Assembly: GCF_000018285.1 (NCBI RefSeq)
Contig: NC_009901.1
Coordinates: 557,001-621,000 of the forward strand
Source: Shewanella pealeana ATCC 700345
GTDB lineage: Bacteria; Pseudomonadota; Gammaproteobacteria; Enterobacterales; Shewanellaceae
Length of the DNA stretch: 64,000 nucleotides
Direction of reading: 5' to 3'
Under the pieces are notes generated by a model. That model was not told where the DNA came from. It did no database searches and saw only the letters and a program-made list of their open reading frames with translations. Shown in pieces: positions 9,318 through 18,964 of the stretch. Made by a program: the position numbers and the translations under genes. Position 1 is the first letter of the stretch. Each line of letters opens with the position of its first letter.

Positions 9318-10154
9318 TTAGTGCTCTTGGATATGGATCTGTTTTACCGGGCAAGGGATCTCGATATTCGCCTGTTTTAATGCTTTAAATAGTTCGGCAT
9401 TAGTTTGGTACTTGTCTTGAAAGTAAGTGTCGGTAGACACCCAGTAACGAATGCCTATTTCAATACCTATACTATTAAAGTCATTGATACCGACTTGGGC
9501 TTTATCGCCTTCAAAGACTCTAGGGCTATCGGCTAGTACTTTAGCTAACATGCCTACCACTTCGTCAGTATTAGACTGATAACTGATATTAAACTTGGTT
9601 TCGACCAGTTTATTGGCAAAAGAGTTATGTAAGATCTCGCCGACAATATGCTTATTGGGGATGTTGATCTCCTCTCCCTCTTCGTTAGTCAGCACCGTCA
9701 TACCGAGGTGGATATTTTTAACTAATCCGCCAACTCCTTTTATCTCGATGGTGTTACCCACAATAAAAGGTCGAGTGACAATAATGGTAATGCCAGCCGC
9801 GTAGTTAGCTAACATGCCCTGTAATGCCAAACCTGCACCTAGAGAGGCTGCACCTATTGCTGCGACCATAGGGGTGACACTGATCCCCAACTTGCCTAAG
9901 GCAATAATACCTACCATCACAATAACTAAGATGCGCACGAAGTTGCTGGTAAAGTTACTGAGGGTGATATCTATCTCGTGCTTTTCAAAAATACGCGTGA
10001 CAAGGTTAGCCGCTTTGGCTGCTAGCCATAGACCAATCAGGAAGATAATGATGGCACCTAGAATACTAAAGCTATATTGCACCAGAAATTCGGTGATGGC
10101 GGTGTAAGCGTTTTGCAGTTGTGCGATCTCTTGGTCTAGGCCTTGCTCATTCAT
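9318..10154 (-). CDS. MscS-family small-conductance mechanosensitive channel
   Basis: About 278 residues from the ATG at 10154, chosen because GAGGAT precedes it; an in-frame start at 10184 lacks this. Three membrane segments fit the MscS plan, the third being the pore helix (AAIGAASLGAGLALQGMLANYAAGI) with the Gly/Ala packing pattern of the family. The beta domain follows (VGNTIEIKGVGGLVKNIHLGMTVL, then INIPNKHIVGEIL). It should open under membrane tension to release solutes during osmotic downshock. Length matches E. coli MscS (286 residues). Confidence 0.92.
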   Translation of the reverse strand: MNEQGLDQEIAQLQNAYTAITEFLVQYSFSILGAIIIFLIGLWLAAKAANLVTRIFEKHEIDITLSNFTSNFVRILVIVMVGIIALGKLGISVTPMVAAIGAASLGAGLALQGMLANYAAGITIIVTRPFIVGNTIEIKGVGGLVKNIHLGMTVLTNEEGEEINIPNKHIVGEILHNSFANKLVETKFNISYQSNTDEVVGMLAKVLADSPRVFEGDKAQVGINDFNSIGIEIGIRYWVSTDTYFQDKYQTNAELFKALKQANIEIPCPVKQIHIQEH

Positions 10155-10366
10155 GGATCTATCCTCTATGACAACCTTTATCAATTAGCTTACTGAAAAT
10201 AAACAGTTTTGTAACTCAGTTTTTGCGCAGTTGTGAGCTGCTATGAGGACATTTTTGACACTGAGCGACTTAGCGTGAAGAGGATCAAGCTTTGTTGCTA
10301 AGTTTACTGTTGCTCTTTAGAGAATAGGTTACTCTTTCTGCTAATTCTAATTTGCCGAGTCCTGTT

Positions 10367-10825
10367 ATGAGAGCACTTATCTTCGTTTTATCTAGTATGT
10401 TAGCCACGTCAGCGTGGGCGAATACCTATCAAGTTGGCGATCAAATCCTTGATATCAAGTTGCAAGATCAACACGAAGCACAATACCAAGTTGATAGCAC
10501 TACAACTCGGGTTTTATTTAGCAGCAGCATGGATGGCGGAACCGTTATTCAAGAGACTTTAGAAGCCGATCCTGAATTAGTTAAAGATTCAACTTTGATT
10601 TATGTGGCTGACATTAGTGGTATGCCGTCGTTGATTGCTCGTTTTGTTGCCTTACCTCAGTTTAAAAAGTTTCCATACAGAGTGGCACTGGACAACGAAG
10701 GTGAACAGACTAAGCCGTTACCTGCTCAAAAAGATCAGGCGACGCTAATTGAGCTCAATAATAATCAGATCACTAACATCAGCTACTATGAGACTGCCGA
10801 TGCTCTGTTAGCAGAGTTGAAATAG
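10367..10825 (+). CDS. Periplasmic protein with YtfJ/thioredoxin-like fold, no CXXC
   Basis: A 152-residue protein with a signal peptide (MRALIFVLSSMLATSAWA). The remainder (TYQVGDQILDIKL, TRVLFSSSMDGGTVIQETLEADPELV, STLIYVADISGMPSLIARFVALPQFKKFPYRVALDNEGE) follows the order of a thioredoxin-like fold and resembles the layout of YtfJ. There are no cysteines, so a redox role is unlikely. The YtfJ link is my inference from layout, not from clear identity. A bidirectional terminator follows. Confidence 0.65.
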   Translation: MRALIFVLSSMLATSAWANTYQVGDQILDIKLQDQHEAQYQVDSTTTRVLFSSSMDGGTVIQETLEADPELVKDSTLIYVADISGMPSLIARFVALPQFKKFPYRVALDNEGEQTKPLPAQKDQATLIELNNNQITNISYYETADALLAELK

Positions 10826-10844
10826 TAGAGATTTAATAAAACTT

Positions 10845-10869
10845 AAAAAGGGCGCTTAGCGCCCTTTTT
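10845..10869. terminator. Bidirectional terminator between convergent genes
   Basis: GGGCGC pairs with GCGCCC around a TTA loop, with A5 before and T5 after, so it can serve both the plus gene ending at 10825 and the minus gene ending at 10896. Confidence 0.88.
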
Positions 10870-10895
10870 GCTTCTTGATGCTATGTTGAACAGTT

Positions 10896-11111
10896 TTAAG
10901 CAGAACGCCCCTTCAAAATATCGTAGATCTCTTCTTTTAAATGCAGCTTCTGTACTTTTAGTTCATGCACCTCTGAGGTGTAGTCGCTAGCGATGTTTTT
11001 CTCCAGGTTTTTTATCTCCTCATCAAGTTGGTTATGCTTGTTAAACTTCTTCTGAAAGTGTGTGTCAGATGTCTTTAGCTGGCTGATAAGTTCACGGTAT
11101 TCTGGAAACAT
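10896..11111 (-). CDS. YdcH-like (DUF465) small coiled-coil protein
   Basis: A 71-residue, highly charged, almost fully helical protein (MFPEYRELISQLKTSDTHF, then NKHNQLDEEIKNLE and HELKVQKLHLKEEIYDIL). This matches the DUF465/YdcH family in length, the FPEYRELIS start and the LKxxKLxLKDEIY-like end. Function in the family is not established. AAGGA lies 8 bases before the ATG. Confidence 0.85.
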   Translation of the reverse strand: MFPEYRELISQLKTSDTHFQKKFNKHNQLDEEIKNLEKNIASDYTSEVHELKVQKLHLKEEIYDILKGRSA

Positions 11112-11607
11112 GCAGGCGTCCTTCTTGCTGGTTTTATTGCGGATTGTTCATTTGCTTCAGTTCTAAACTAACGCGATTTACTATGGCTAAATGTGATATC
11201 GATCAAATAGTGAGCGATTAGATTTGTAAGCTAGAACAGTGTGATTCTTATGCTGTCATCACTCCCCAAAAAGTCCTCAGATGAGCAGCTCTTAAGCGCG
11301 ATATGTTAAGGCATCTAGCGAGTCAAAATATATAACTAAGCTATTGCTAATGTTAGTGTTATTTCATGTAAGTAACAGCTTCAAGCCTTGATTCTAACTT
11401 GTATCTATAGCTCTCTATTTGTCTGGCGCAATGCTGGCTAGCTGCTATATTCTAGCTCAGAGTGCTGATTGATTTAGTAACTAGATTACGACAAATCATT
11501 TACTCTTGGCGGGAAAAGTGTGATCGGCTTAACCTTTTTAGCAGCGAGACTAAGTTAAAGTCGTTTTAATTCGATTTATAAATTCAAAAATGAAAGGGGT
11601 TTTCACG
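11112..11607. other. Intergenic region upstream of udp
   Basis: About 500 bases between divergent genes with no supported gene. It should hold promoters for the YdcH-like gene and udp. I looked for a CytR/CRP-type palindrome and did not find a convincing one. Confidence 0.5.
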
Positions 11608-12366
11608 ATGTCTGATGTATTTCATTTAGGCTTAACTAAAGAGATGTTAGATGGTGCCAGCTTAGCGATTGTGCCAGGGGATCCAGAGCGTGTTAAACGT
11701 ATCGCCGAGTTGATGGAGAATGCGACATTTTTAGCGAGTCATCGTGAATATACCAGTTATTTAGCCTATATAGATGGCAAACCTGTGGTCGTATGTTCAA
11801 CCGGGATCGGCGGTCCATCGACCTCAATTGCCGTTGAAGAGTTAGCGCAGCTTGGTGTACGTACCTTCCTACGTGTGGGTACCACAGGCGCGATTCAGCC
11901 ACATGTGAATGTGGGTGATGTGATCGTAACGCAAGCTTCTGTTCGCTTAGACGGTGCTAGCCTGCATTTTGCGCCGATGGAGTATCCTGCGGTAGCAAAC
12001 TTTGAGTGTACAACCGCTATGGTCGCAGCGAGTCGTGAAGCGGGTCTTGAGCCTCATATTGGTATTACCGCGTCATCAGATACCTTCTACCCAGGTCAAG
12101 AGCGTTACGACACGGTTTCGGGTCGTATTACGCGTCAGTTCAAGGGCTCTATGCAAGAGTGGCAAGATCTTGGTGTGCTGAACTATGAGATGGAATCTTC
12201 GACGCTATTTACCATGTGTGCGTCACAGGGGTGGCGTGCGGCATGTGTTGCAGGGGTTATTGTTAACCGTACTCAGCAAGAGATCCCTGATGAAGCGACA
12301 ATGAAGAAAACTGAAGTCAGTGCGGTATCGATTGTGGTTGCAGCAGCTAAGAAGCTACTAGCATAA
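11608..12366 (+). CDS. udp: Uridine phosphorylase
   Basis: A 252-residue protein nearly collinear with E. coli Udp (253 residues): [31 protein letters not shown] at the start, [20 protein letters not shown] at about 70-90, the phosphate and nucleoside site [15 protein letters not shown], and [13 protein letters not shown] near 195. It converts uridine and phosphate to uracil and ribose-1-phosphate. I chose the ATG at 11608, 8 bases after AAAGGGG, because it matches the family start; an ATG at 11590 lies upstream of that site. It converges on a Tsx-like nucleoside porin gene, a sensible salvage pairing. Confidence 0.95.
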   Translation: MSDVFHLGLTKEMLDGASLAIVPGDPERVKRIAELMENATFLASHREYTSYLAYIDGKPVVVCSTGIGGPSTSIAVEELAQLGVRTFLRVGTTGAIQPHVNVGDVIVTQASVRLDGASLHFAPMEYPAVANFECTTAMVAASREAGLEPHIGITASSDTFYPGQERYDTVSGRITRQFKGSMQEWQDLGVLNYEMESSTLFTMCASQGWRAACVAGVIVNRTQQEIPDEATMKKTEVSAVSIVVAAAKKLLA

Positions 12367-12399
12367 CCAATTTCACTTGAGTTCTGTTCAATAAAAAAA

Positions 12400-12419
12400 G
12401 GCGCTATAAGCGCCTTTTT
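12400..12419. terminator. Bidirectional terminator between udp and the Tsx-like gene
   Basis: GGCGCT pairs with AGCGCC around ATA, flanked by A7 and T5, serving both convergent genes. Confidence 0.9.
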
Positions 12420-12439
12420 CATTGGAATCGAAACCGATT

Positions 12440-13192
12440 CTAGAAATGGTATTTAGCGATCACCGAATAGGTGTTTTGGTCCATACCATCTACGCCATAT
12501 TTGTTTTTCCAGTAATCGTATTCGATACCAACAAATAGCTTATTCTTCTGCTGGTCGCCTAGCACGACAGCACCTAAGTCATACTTAAGCTGTGGGTTGA
12601 AGTGGAAGTTAGTCTCATAACTCGCTTCATCTGTGGCAAATACCCAGTCAATGTAACCATCGAATACGATATTTGAATTGCCAACTGGGAAGTCCATTCT
12701 AAATGATGGTGTTAACTGCCAGCCGTCACTGATGTTGTCACTGCCCATCGCGTGTCTACGGTAAGTGTTTAGCTGGAAGTAGCTAAAGTATGGGATCTTA
12801 ATATCCATACCGACACCGTATAGGAAACTCTCGACTGGGCCTTCACCTTCTTCTAAAGCCAGTGCTAGCGATAGATCGGTAACTGGGCCAAAACCTACGG
12901 TTTTACCTAATATTTTACCTGCACTGAAGCGAGTTGAGATTTCGCCATAGGTGCTATTGTCTTTACCGCCGTTTGAGCCATTGAAATAAGTCACGTCCTG
13001 AAACGCAAACCAGTCGCCATATTTCCAATCACCAGCGGTTTCAAAGGTAACTGCTGTTTGTTTATCTGAAGGTGCTAAATCGTAATTTTCACCATATAAG
13101 CCAGTGACACTCACATCCCACCAGTTAACCATATTATCTGCCATTGCAGTCGGGCTGACTAGCAAAGCTAAACATAGTAATTTTTTGTTCAT
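12440..13192 (-). CDS. Tsx/OmpK-family nucleoside-specific outer membrane channel
   Basis: A 250-residue beta-barrel protein with signal peptide (MNKKLLCLALLVSPTAMA) and the Tsx family features NMVNWWDVSVTGLYG at the mature N-terminus, GDWFAFQDVTYFNG near residue 60, and a C-terminal strand ending YSVIAKYHF, with the terminal Phe needed for barrel insertion. Tsx-type proteins pass nucleosides through the outer membrane; uridine phosphorylase next door supports this. AAAGG lies about 9 bases before the ATG. Confidence 0.87.
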   Translation of the reverse strand: MNKKLLCLALLVSPTAMADNMVNWWDVSVTGLYGENYDLAPSDKQTAVTFETAGDWKYGDWFAFQDVTYFNGSNGGKDNSTYGEISTRFSAGKILGKTVGFGPVTDLSLALALEEGEGPVESFLYGVGMDIKIPYFSYFQLNTYRRHAMGSDNISDGWQLTPSFRMDFPVGNSNIVFDGYIDWVFATDEASYETNFHFNPQLKYDLGAVVLGDQQKNKLFVGIEYDYWKNKYGVDGMDQNTYSVIAKYHF

Positions 13193-13581
13193 CGTAAAAC
13201 CTTTTATTTTTATGAGACCTCTAGGTACAGTAAATTGGAATTATACCTATAGGCATTTAATCGTTATTTTGCTGGCGGGGAATATAGGCGCAAAGTGAAT
13301 AATGTTCAAAGGATTTGTGGGGATTTTTAAGTTTGGCATAGGGTTTGGCTTGTAAGTCATTGATTACTGGTTTTTTAACTGAGATTTTTACTTTGACTAT
13401 TGTCTTTAAAAGAGAACTGTAGCGGTGAAAAATTGAAACCCATTAGATTGATGGCTGCTTGCCTAGTGGAGTTTTGTCGCCTGTGCTACAGTCGTTGTTG
13501 GATATTCGATGACATATTATGTCGCACAAAAGATGTTCAGCTGATATAGTCACCACAGACTCTTTCATTTCAGGGGGAAAT

Positions 13582-14061
13582 ATGGAGTTTTCAAATCCAA
13601 TCATAATTTGGGCATGTATCGGAGTTATTCTCGTACTCGCTGAGATCATTCTACCGGGTGGTATTGTGATTCTTTTAGGCGCGGCATGCTTAGTGGTCGC
13701 AAGTGCCTTGGCTATAGGTTTAGTCGAAGGAATAGTACAAAGCTTAACGCTTTGGTTTATCTCATCTATGGTGCTATTGCTGACCTTTCGTCAAGTCACT
13801 CAGAAGTTAATTGGCGGTGACGCTCATATCGGCAACACTGATGAAGAGTTGGATATTTACGATCAGCTCGCCATCGTCAAACAAACCATAGGTCCGGCGC
13901 AGCAGATGGGACGGGTTGAATTTCAAGGCTGTGAATGGTCCGCATTAGGGGATGGTAGCGAGATTGCTGCTGGCTCCCAAGTTAGGGTTATCTGCAGAGA
14001 TAATATTGCGTTAGTGGTTGAGCCTATTAAGGCTGAAGACGAGCACTACGTCGAAAAGTAA
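13582..14061 (+). CDS. NfeD-family membrane protein
   Basis: A 159-residue protein with three hydrophobic segments (about residues 5-25, 28-50 and 54-72) followed by an OB-fold C-terminal domain (about 95-150: LAIVKQTIGPAQQMGRVEFQGCEWSALGDG). This is the short NfeD form that partners stomatin-like SPFH proteins in membrane microdomains. The ATG at 13582 follows a strong AGGGGG site. Two SPFH genes lie immediately downstream, the usual NfeD operon partner. Confidence 0.88.
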   Translation: MEFSNPIIIWACIGVILVLAEIILPGGIVILLGAACLVVASALAIGLVEGIVQSLTLWFISSMVLLLTFRQVTQKLIGGDAHIGNTDEELDIYDQLAIVKQTIGPAQQMGRVEFQGCEWSALGDGSEIAAGSQVRVICRDNIALVVEPIKAEDEHYVEK

Positions 14062-14089
14062 TTAGTTAACGTCAGGAAGGAATCTCTCT

Positions 14090-15019
14090 ATGTTCGCATT
14101 TACACTCTTTGTTTTATTTGTCTTTTTTATCCTCTATAAATTGTTGCTCATTGTGCCTATGCGCGAGGTCAACGTGATTGAGCGCTTAGGTAAGTTTCGC
14201 ACAGTGCTACAGCCCGGTTTTCACTTTCTGATCCCGTTTTTCGATCGGGTCGCCTATAAGCATGAGATCCGTGAGCAGGTACTCGATGTGCCACCACAAA
14301 GCTGTATCTCAAAAGATAACACTCAGCTAGAGGTCGATGGTTTAGTTTACCTCAAGGTGATGGACGGTAAGCTTGCCAGTTATGGTATTGAAGACTATCG
14401 ACGCGCGGCGGTAAACCTAGCGCAAACTACCATGCGTTCAGAGATAGGTAAATTAAGCCTAAGTCAGACATTTTCGGAGCGAGACAGCCTGAATGAGTCG
14501 ATAGTACGAGAGATCGATAAGGCATCGGATCCTTGGGGGATCAAGGTGTTGCGTTACGAGATCAAGAACATCACGCCCTCACGTAAAGTCATTCACACCC
14601 TAGAGAAGCAGATGGAAGCGGAGCGAAGCAAGCGCGCCGAGATCACCCTAGCGAATGCAGAAAAGGCGGCGATGATTAATTTGTCTGAAGGTGAGCGCCA
14701 AGAAGCGATTAATCTATCGGAAGGTGAGAAACAGCGCCGTATTAACGAGGCTAAGGGTACGGCACAAGAGATTGCTATCATCGCCCGGGCTAAGGCTGAA
14801 GGCATGGAGCTTGTTTCTGCCGCGCTTGCCAAAGAGGGCGGCCATGAAGCGATGAATATGCAGCTTAAAGAGCAGTTTATTACTCAGGTTGGCAAGATAT
14901 TGGCTGAGGCCGATGTGTCAGTGGTGCCGGCTGAATTGGCTAAAATTGAAGGATTCTTTGAAGGCATGGAGCAGGTTACTCACGCTGTGTCTGCCAACTC
15001 AGTGAAGGGAGCACGCTAA
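14090..15019 (+). CDS. SPFH/stomatin-like (QmcA/paraslipin) protein, first copy
   Basis: A 309-residue protein with one N-terminal membrane segment (about residues 2-22) and an SPFH domain (VNVIERLGKFRTVLQPGFHFLIPFFDRVAYKHEIREQVLDVPPQ, about 27-70). A long charged coiled-coil follows, with repeats such as NLSEGERQEAINLSEGEKQRRINEA near 200-225. The family organises membrane microdomains and quality control. Its stop overlaps the start of the second SPFH gene (TAATG at 15017-15021), so the two are translationally coupled. Confidence 0.9.
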   Translation: MFAFTLFVLFVFFILYKLLLIVPMREVNVIERLGKFRTVLQPGFHFLIPFFDRVAYKHEIREQVLDVPPQSCISKDNTQLEVDGLVYLKVMDGKLASYGIEDYRRAAVNLAQTTMRSEIGKLSLSQTFSERDSLNESIVREIDKASDPWGIKVLRYEIKNITPSRKVIHTLEKQMEAERSKRAEITLANAEKAAMINLSEGERQEAINLSEGEKQRRINEAKGTAQEIAIIARAKAEGMELVSAALAKEGGHEAMNMQLKEQFITQVGKILAEADVSVVPAELAKIEGFFEGMEQVTHAVSANSVKGAR

Positions 15020-15957
15020 TGATGATTTCTGGAATTGATACCGATCTAATTGTAATGGGCATTTGGGGCCTTATCTTTGCTATTTTCGTGGTTAAGCTGT
15101 TTCAATCGATTCGATTAGTACCGACAAAATCGGCTTATATCGTGGAGCGCTTAGGTAAATATCACTCAACCTTAGATGCAGGCTTTCACGCCTTAGTGCC
15201 ATTCGTCGATAAAGTGGCTTATATACACGATCTAAAAGAGGAGACGATTGATGTGCCTCCTCAAGAGTGCTTCTCATGTGATGAGGTCAATGTCGAAGTC
15301 GATGGGGTCATCTACATCTCAGTAATAGACCCTGTTAAGGCGAGCTACGGCGTGACTGACTATCGTTATGCGGCAATCCAGTTAGCACAAACAACCACCC
15401 GTAGTGTAATCGGTACCCTAGATCTAGATCGCACCTTCGAGGAGCGTGATGTGATTAGCGCCAAAGTGGTCGAAGTGCTGGATCAAGCGGGCGCCATGTG
15501 GGGCATTCGTGTTCACCGTTATGAGATTAAGAATATCACTCCGCCAGAAACGGTAAAAAATGCCATGGAGATGCAGGTCAACGCCGAGCGTGAACGCCGT
15601 GCTTTACTGGCAAAGAGTGAAGGTGATAAGCAGAGTAAGATTAACCGCTCAGAAGGTATTAAAGCGGAAACCATTAATCACTCCGAAGGTGAAATGCAGC
15701 GCCGTATTAACGAGGCTGAGGGTAAGGGCGAGGAGATCTTAACCATTGCACGAGCCACGGCTGAATCGATTGAGCGTATGGCTACCGTGATTGCGGCGCC
15801 AGGCGGCAAGAATGTGGTGCGTATGCAACTCGGCGCGCAGTACCTTAAGCAGCTTGATGGAGTCAGTACTGGTCAGAGTAAGGTGATTCTGCCCGGCAAC
15901 ATGATGGACTTCGATCACTGGATGAATAGCATTGGTCTAGAAGAAGATAAAGACTAG
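15019..15957 (+). CDS. SPFH/stomatin-like protein, second copy
   Basis: A 312-residue paralogue of the preceding protein: N-terminal membrane helix (about 10-30), SPFH domain starting PTKSAYIVERLGKYHSTLDAGFHALVPFVDKVAY, and the same NRSEGIKAETINHSEGEMQRRINEA coiled-coil repeat. Strong similarity to the neighbour indicates a tandem duplication; the pair may form hetero-oligomers with NfeD. The ATG at 15022 is an alternative start two codons in. Confidence 0.9.
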   Translation: MMISGIDTDLIVMGIWGLIFAIFVVKLFQSIRLVPTKSAYIVERLGKYHSTLDAGFHALVPFVDKVAYIHDLKEETIDVPPQECFSCDEVNVEVDGVIYISVIDPVKASYGVTDYRYAAIQLAQTTTRSVIGTLDLDRTFEERDVISAKVVEVLDQAGAMWGIRVHRYEIKNITPPETVKNAMEMQVNAERERRALLAKSEGDKQSKINRSEGIKAETINHSEGEMQRRINEAEGKGEEILTIARATAESIERMATVIAAPGGKNVVRMQLGAQYLKQLDGVSTGQSKVILPGNMMDFDHWMNSIGLEEDKD

Positions 15958-16067
15958 TCGATTCTGTTTATAACCTAAAATATCTATGCTAGATCCTATA
16001 CTGGGGTCTAGCATTTTTATTTCAGGTAGTGATTTGATTTTATTCTGATTAACTTAAGAGAGATTTT

Positions 16068-16481
16068 ATGGCATTCGATGATAAGTTTAGGCTCAGCAGT
16101 CACGCCGTGATCTTAAAACAGGGTGTCAGTGAACCGAGTGTCTTATTGTTAAAGGCTAACTACGGCGAATGTGCTTGGGGCTTACCTGGCGGGGCATTGG
16201 ACCCAGGCGAGACGATTCATGAAGCGCTGCTACGTGAATGCCAAGAAGAGTTAGGTGTTCGGGTGCAGGTTAAGTGTCTTACCGGCGTTTACTACCATCA
16301 AGTATATGACTCACAGGCATTTATTTTCTTGTGTGAACTCGATGACCCTTACAACATATGCCTAAGTGAAGAGCATAGCGAATACCAATACACTCCAGTT
16401 TCAAAGTTATCTGAAATACAACATCAGAGAGTGGAAGATTGCCTTGGCTATGATGGCATCGTTGTAAGTCGTAAGTTCTGA
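16068..16481 (+). CDS. Nudix hydrolase
   Basis: A 137-residue protein with a complete Nudix box at about residues 41-64 (GGALDPGETIHEALLRECQEELGV) carrying the REXXEE metal-binding core. It should hydrolyse a nucleoside diphosphate linked to another moiety in the cytoplasm; the substrate cannot be read from the box. AGAGA precedes the ATG. Its last about 35 codons (from EYQYTPVSKLSEIQ) appear again twice downstream as imperfect DNA copies. Confidence 0.9.
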   Translation: MAFDDKFRLSSHAVILKQGVSEPSVLLLKANYGECAWGLPGGALDPGETIHEALLRECQEELGVRVQVKCLTGVYYHQVYDSQAFIFLCELDDPYNICLSEEHSEYQYTPVSKLSEIQHQRVEDCLGYDGIVVSRKF

Positions 16482-16538
16482 TGGCACTTGCTGTAATTCA
16501 CTTCCCTGAGACCAGCTTATTGCTCAGTAAATTACATT

Positions 16539-16814
16539 GCGAATATCAACATTTACTCTCGACACTTTCAAAACTATCTAAGGTACAAAAACAGAGGGTG
16601 GAAGACTGCCTTAACTATGATGGTGTGGTTGTAAGCCGTAAGTTCTGATGGGCTTTATGGCGCTTGCATTCATAAATTTCTCTGAAACCGCTTCTTTCTC
16701 TGCTAAAAAAGAGCGTTGCGAATATCAACATTTACTCTCGACACTTTCAAAACTATCTAAGGTACAAAAACAGAGGGTGAAAGACTGTCTTAGCTATGAT
16801 GGTATCGTTGTAAG
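16539..16814 (+). repeat. Two imperfect tandem copies of the Nudix gene 3' end
   Basis: Copies starting at 16539 and 16718 match each other almost base for base over about 90 bases and resemble the gene end that starts at 16378. All three begin GCGAATA and run through a segment encoding EYQ, then KLSxxQxQRVxDCLxYDGxVVS. Copy spacing is about 161 and 179 bases, so the unit includes downstream non-coding DNA. The last copy runs up to the convergent GGDEF/EAL gene end. An open frame across the third copy (16648-16857) has no independent sign of being a gene. Confidence 0.85.
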
Positions 16815-16815
16815 C

Positions 16816-18906
16816 CTACATAGCTGTCAGTGGGATCGGCAACTCTTGAGTCGCTAAGTTTTCGTGGAGCTCTTTGTAGTGAGTACCTATTTTGAGCAAC
16901 TCAGTTAGAGGTACCGCCTTACTGATTAGAAAGCCTTGAGCATAATCACACATCATAAAGCTAAGCTCATCTAATTGCTCTTGAGTCTCGACCCCTTCGG
17001 CAATGACTCTGATCCCCAAAGCGTGAGCCATCTCGATAGTAGCGATGATCAGCTCGTTACTCTTACCGTCTTTGTTCATATCACTAATGAAGCTGCGATC
17101 AATCTTGAGGATCTGGAACGGATAGGTTCTTAAGTAGCTTAGTGAGGAGTAACCAGTACCAAAATCATCCATTGAGATACAAAAACCCGCATTGCTTAGT
17201 TGCTTAAGGGCATCCAAAGTATAGGCGTGGCCACTCAGCAGTACACCTTCGGTAATTTCAAGTTCTAGATCATCGGGGCGCATGCCAAATTTGTAAACTT
17301 GATCTGTAATGAGCTGGACCAGATTTGGATTTCTAAACTGTCTTGGTGAAAGGTTAATGGCGACTCGAAACTTGTCATTAAACAACTTCTGCCAGGTGCG
17401 TGCAGCCTCTAGCGCGCATTTAAGAATAAACTCTCCCATTGGCTCAATCACTCCTGTTTGCTCGGCAATAGGAATGAACTCGGCAGGTGATACGTTCCCT
17501 AGGGTTGGATTATTCCAACGTAGCAGGGCTTCGGCCCCCATGATACTGCCATCTCGGATATCGAGTTGAATTTGAAAGTGAGCTTGTAGCTCTCCCCGTT
17601 CTAAGGCTCCGTGGATCTGCTCTTCAATCGCAAGGCGGCGTGATACCTCTTTATTCATCGCATGGGTGAAGTAGGAGTAGGTATTTCGGCCAATACTTTT
17701 GGTGTGATACATGGCCGAGTCGGCATTTCGTAACAGCTCTGATGATGTTTCGCCGTCATTAGGGTAGATGGCGATACCAATACTGGCGGTAAGCACTAGC
17801 TGCCGATTATCGATATAGAAAGGCTTTCTAAAGCCGCCAATGAGATTCTCGGCTAGGGGTTGGGCGTCGCTAGCGCTCGATAGACCATCCAGCAATATGA
17901 TAAATTCATCGCCTCCTAAACGGCCAACGGTATCTTCGGATCGGGTGGCATTCAGCAAGCGCTTTGATGCACTGATCAGTAGTTGGTCACCTGCTTCATG
18001 GCCTAAGGAATCATTAATCTTCTTAAAGTCATCTAAATCGAGAAAGATAACTGCAATCATCTGACCGCTTCTCTCACTAGCTTCGACTAATTGTTCGAGT
18101 CGTTTTAGCGCTAAAAATCTGTTAGGTAGCTCAGTTAAGGTATCGTAGTGGGCTTGATGGCGAATAAGTGCTTCCGCTTCGAGACGCTCACTATTGTCAT
18201 AAAAAGAGATCACCGCACCGTTTCTGTTGTGCTGTAGTACTAGAGGTTGTGATTTGTAATCAACAGGGAAGCTACTGCCGTCGGCTCGCCAAAAAATATC
18301 CTCTTTAACCTCTCCATTACTGAGTGGAAGCGTTGCTTCTGTGCAAGAGTGGTTTTGATAGATCAGCTCGTGCATATTGAAGTTCAGTAGTTGCTCTGGG
18401 CTGGTGTATCCGAGTAATTGAGCACATATCGGGTTGGCAAAAATGCACTTTCCTTTATCGTCGATGGCATAAATGGCAACCGCTGCCGACTCTAAAACAG
18501 CCTTAAGCAGTGGATCATTTGTCTGCATTTCCTCTTGGTTTTTCTCTTGGTTCTGCTCCTGAACAGTTTTGAACTGCTTGTGTTTACTGCATTGTTCTCG
18601 CTTTTCTTTTAATTGCTTTAATGAGTGGAACTTAGCGATATTAGAGCGAGCGTTAGCGGATTGTCCAATGTCAGTCGAGCTCTCGTCATCTAGCTCTTGT
18701 ATCTGGGAGGGCTGGTGATAAAAATGCAGCCAAAGCGTGCCGAGGAGTGCGACATTAGCCAATAAGAGTAAGGGGATAATGATCTGGATTTCAGGGGATT
18801 GTGATGGAGAGCTAAATATCCAAAGCATACCCAGTGCAACGGTTAAAATCGTCATAAGAAGGCAAAGGAGCCATGGATTTTTTGAAATTTTTTTGCTGAT
18901 TTGCAT
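16816..18906 (-). CDS. PAS-GGDEF-EAL membrane protein (cyclic-di-GMP turnover)
   Basis: A 696-residue protein with two N-terminal membrane helices (about 12-32 and 40-62), a charged linker, a PAS domain (about 132-240), a GGDEF domain with intact GGDEF at 331-335, and an EAL domain with EAL at 459-461 and DDFGTGYSSLSYL downstream. The signature residues of both catalytic halves are present, so it could make or degrade cyclic-di-GMP; many such tandem proteins use one activity. The PAS domain suggests control by a ligand or redox state. A possible 50-codon reading frame lies just upstream on the same strand. Confidence 0.93.
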   Translation of the reverse strand: MQISKKISKNPWLLCLLMTILTVALGMLWIFSSPSQSPEIQIIIPLLLLANVALLGTLWLHFYHQPSQIQELDDESSTDIGQSANARSNIAKFHSLKQLKEKREQCSKHKQFKTVQEQNQEKNQEEMQTNDPLLKAVLESAAVAIYAIDDKGKCIFANPICAQLLGYTSPEQLLNFNMHELIYQNHSCTEATLPLSNGEVKEDIFWRADGSSFPVDYKSQPLVLQHNRNGAVISFYDNSERLEAEALIRHQAHYDTLTELPNRFLALKRLEQLVEASERSGQMIAVIFLDLDDFKKINDSLGHEAGDQLLISASKRLLNATRSEDTVGRLGGDEFIILLDGLSSASDAQPLAENLIGGFRKPFYIDNRQLVLTASIGIAIYPNDGETSSELLRNADSAMYHTKSIGRNTYSYFTHAMNKEVSRRLAIEEQIHGALERGELQAHFQIQLDIRDGSIMGAEALLRWNNPTLGNVSPAEFIPIAEQTGVIEPMGEFILKCALEAARTWQKLFNDKFRVAINLSPRQFRNPNLVQLITDQVYKFGMRPDDLELEITEGVLLSGHAYTLDALKQLSNAGFCISMDDFGTGYSSLSYLRTYPFQILKIDRSFISDMNKDGKSNELIIATIEMAHALGIRVIAEGVETQEQLDELSFMMCDYAQGFLISKAVPLTELLKIGTHYKELHENLATQELPIPLTAM

Positions 18907-18964
18907 GCATCACATCCAGAGTTTGATAATGAAACTTTATCTCTTTTGGCTAAACGAAGTCGGC

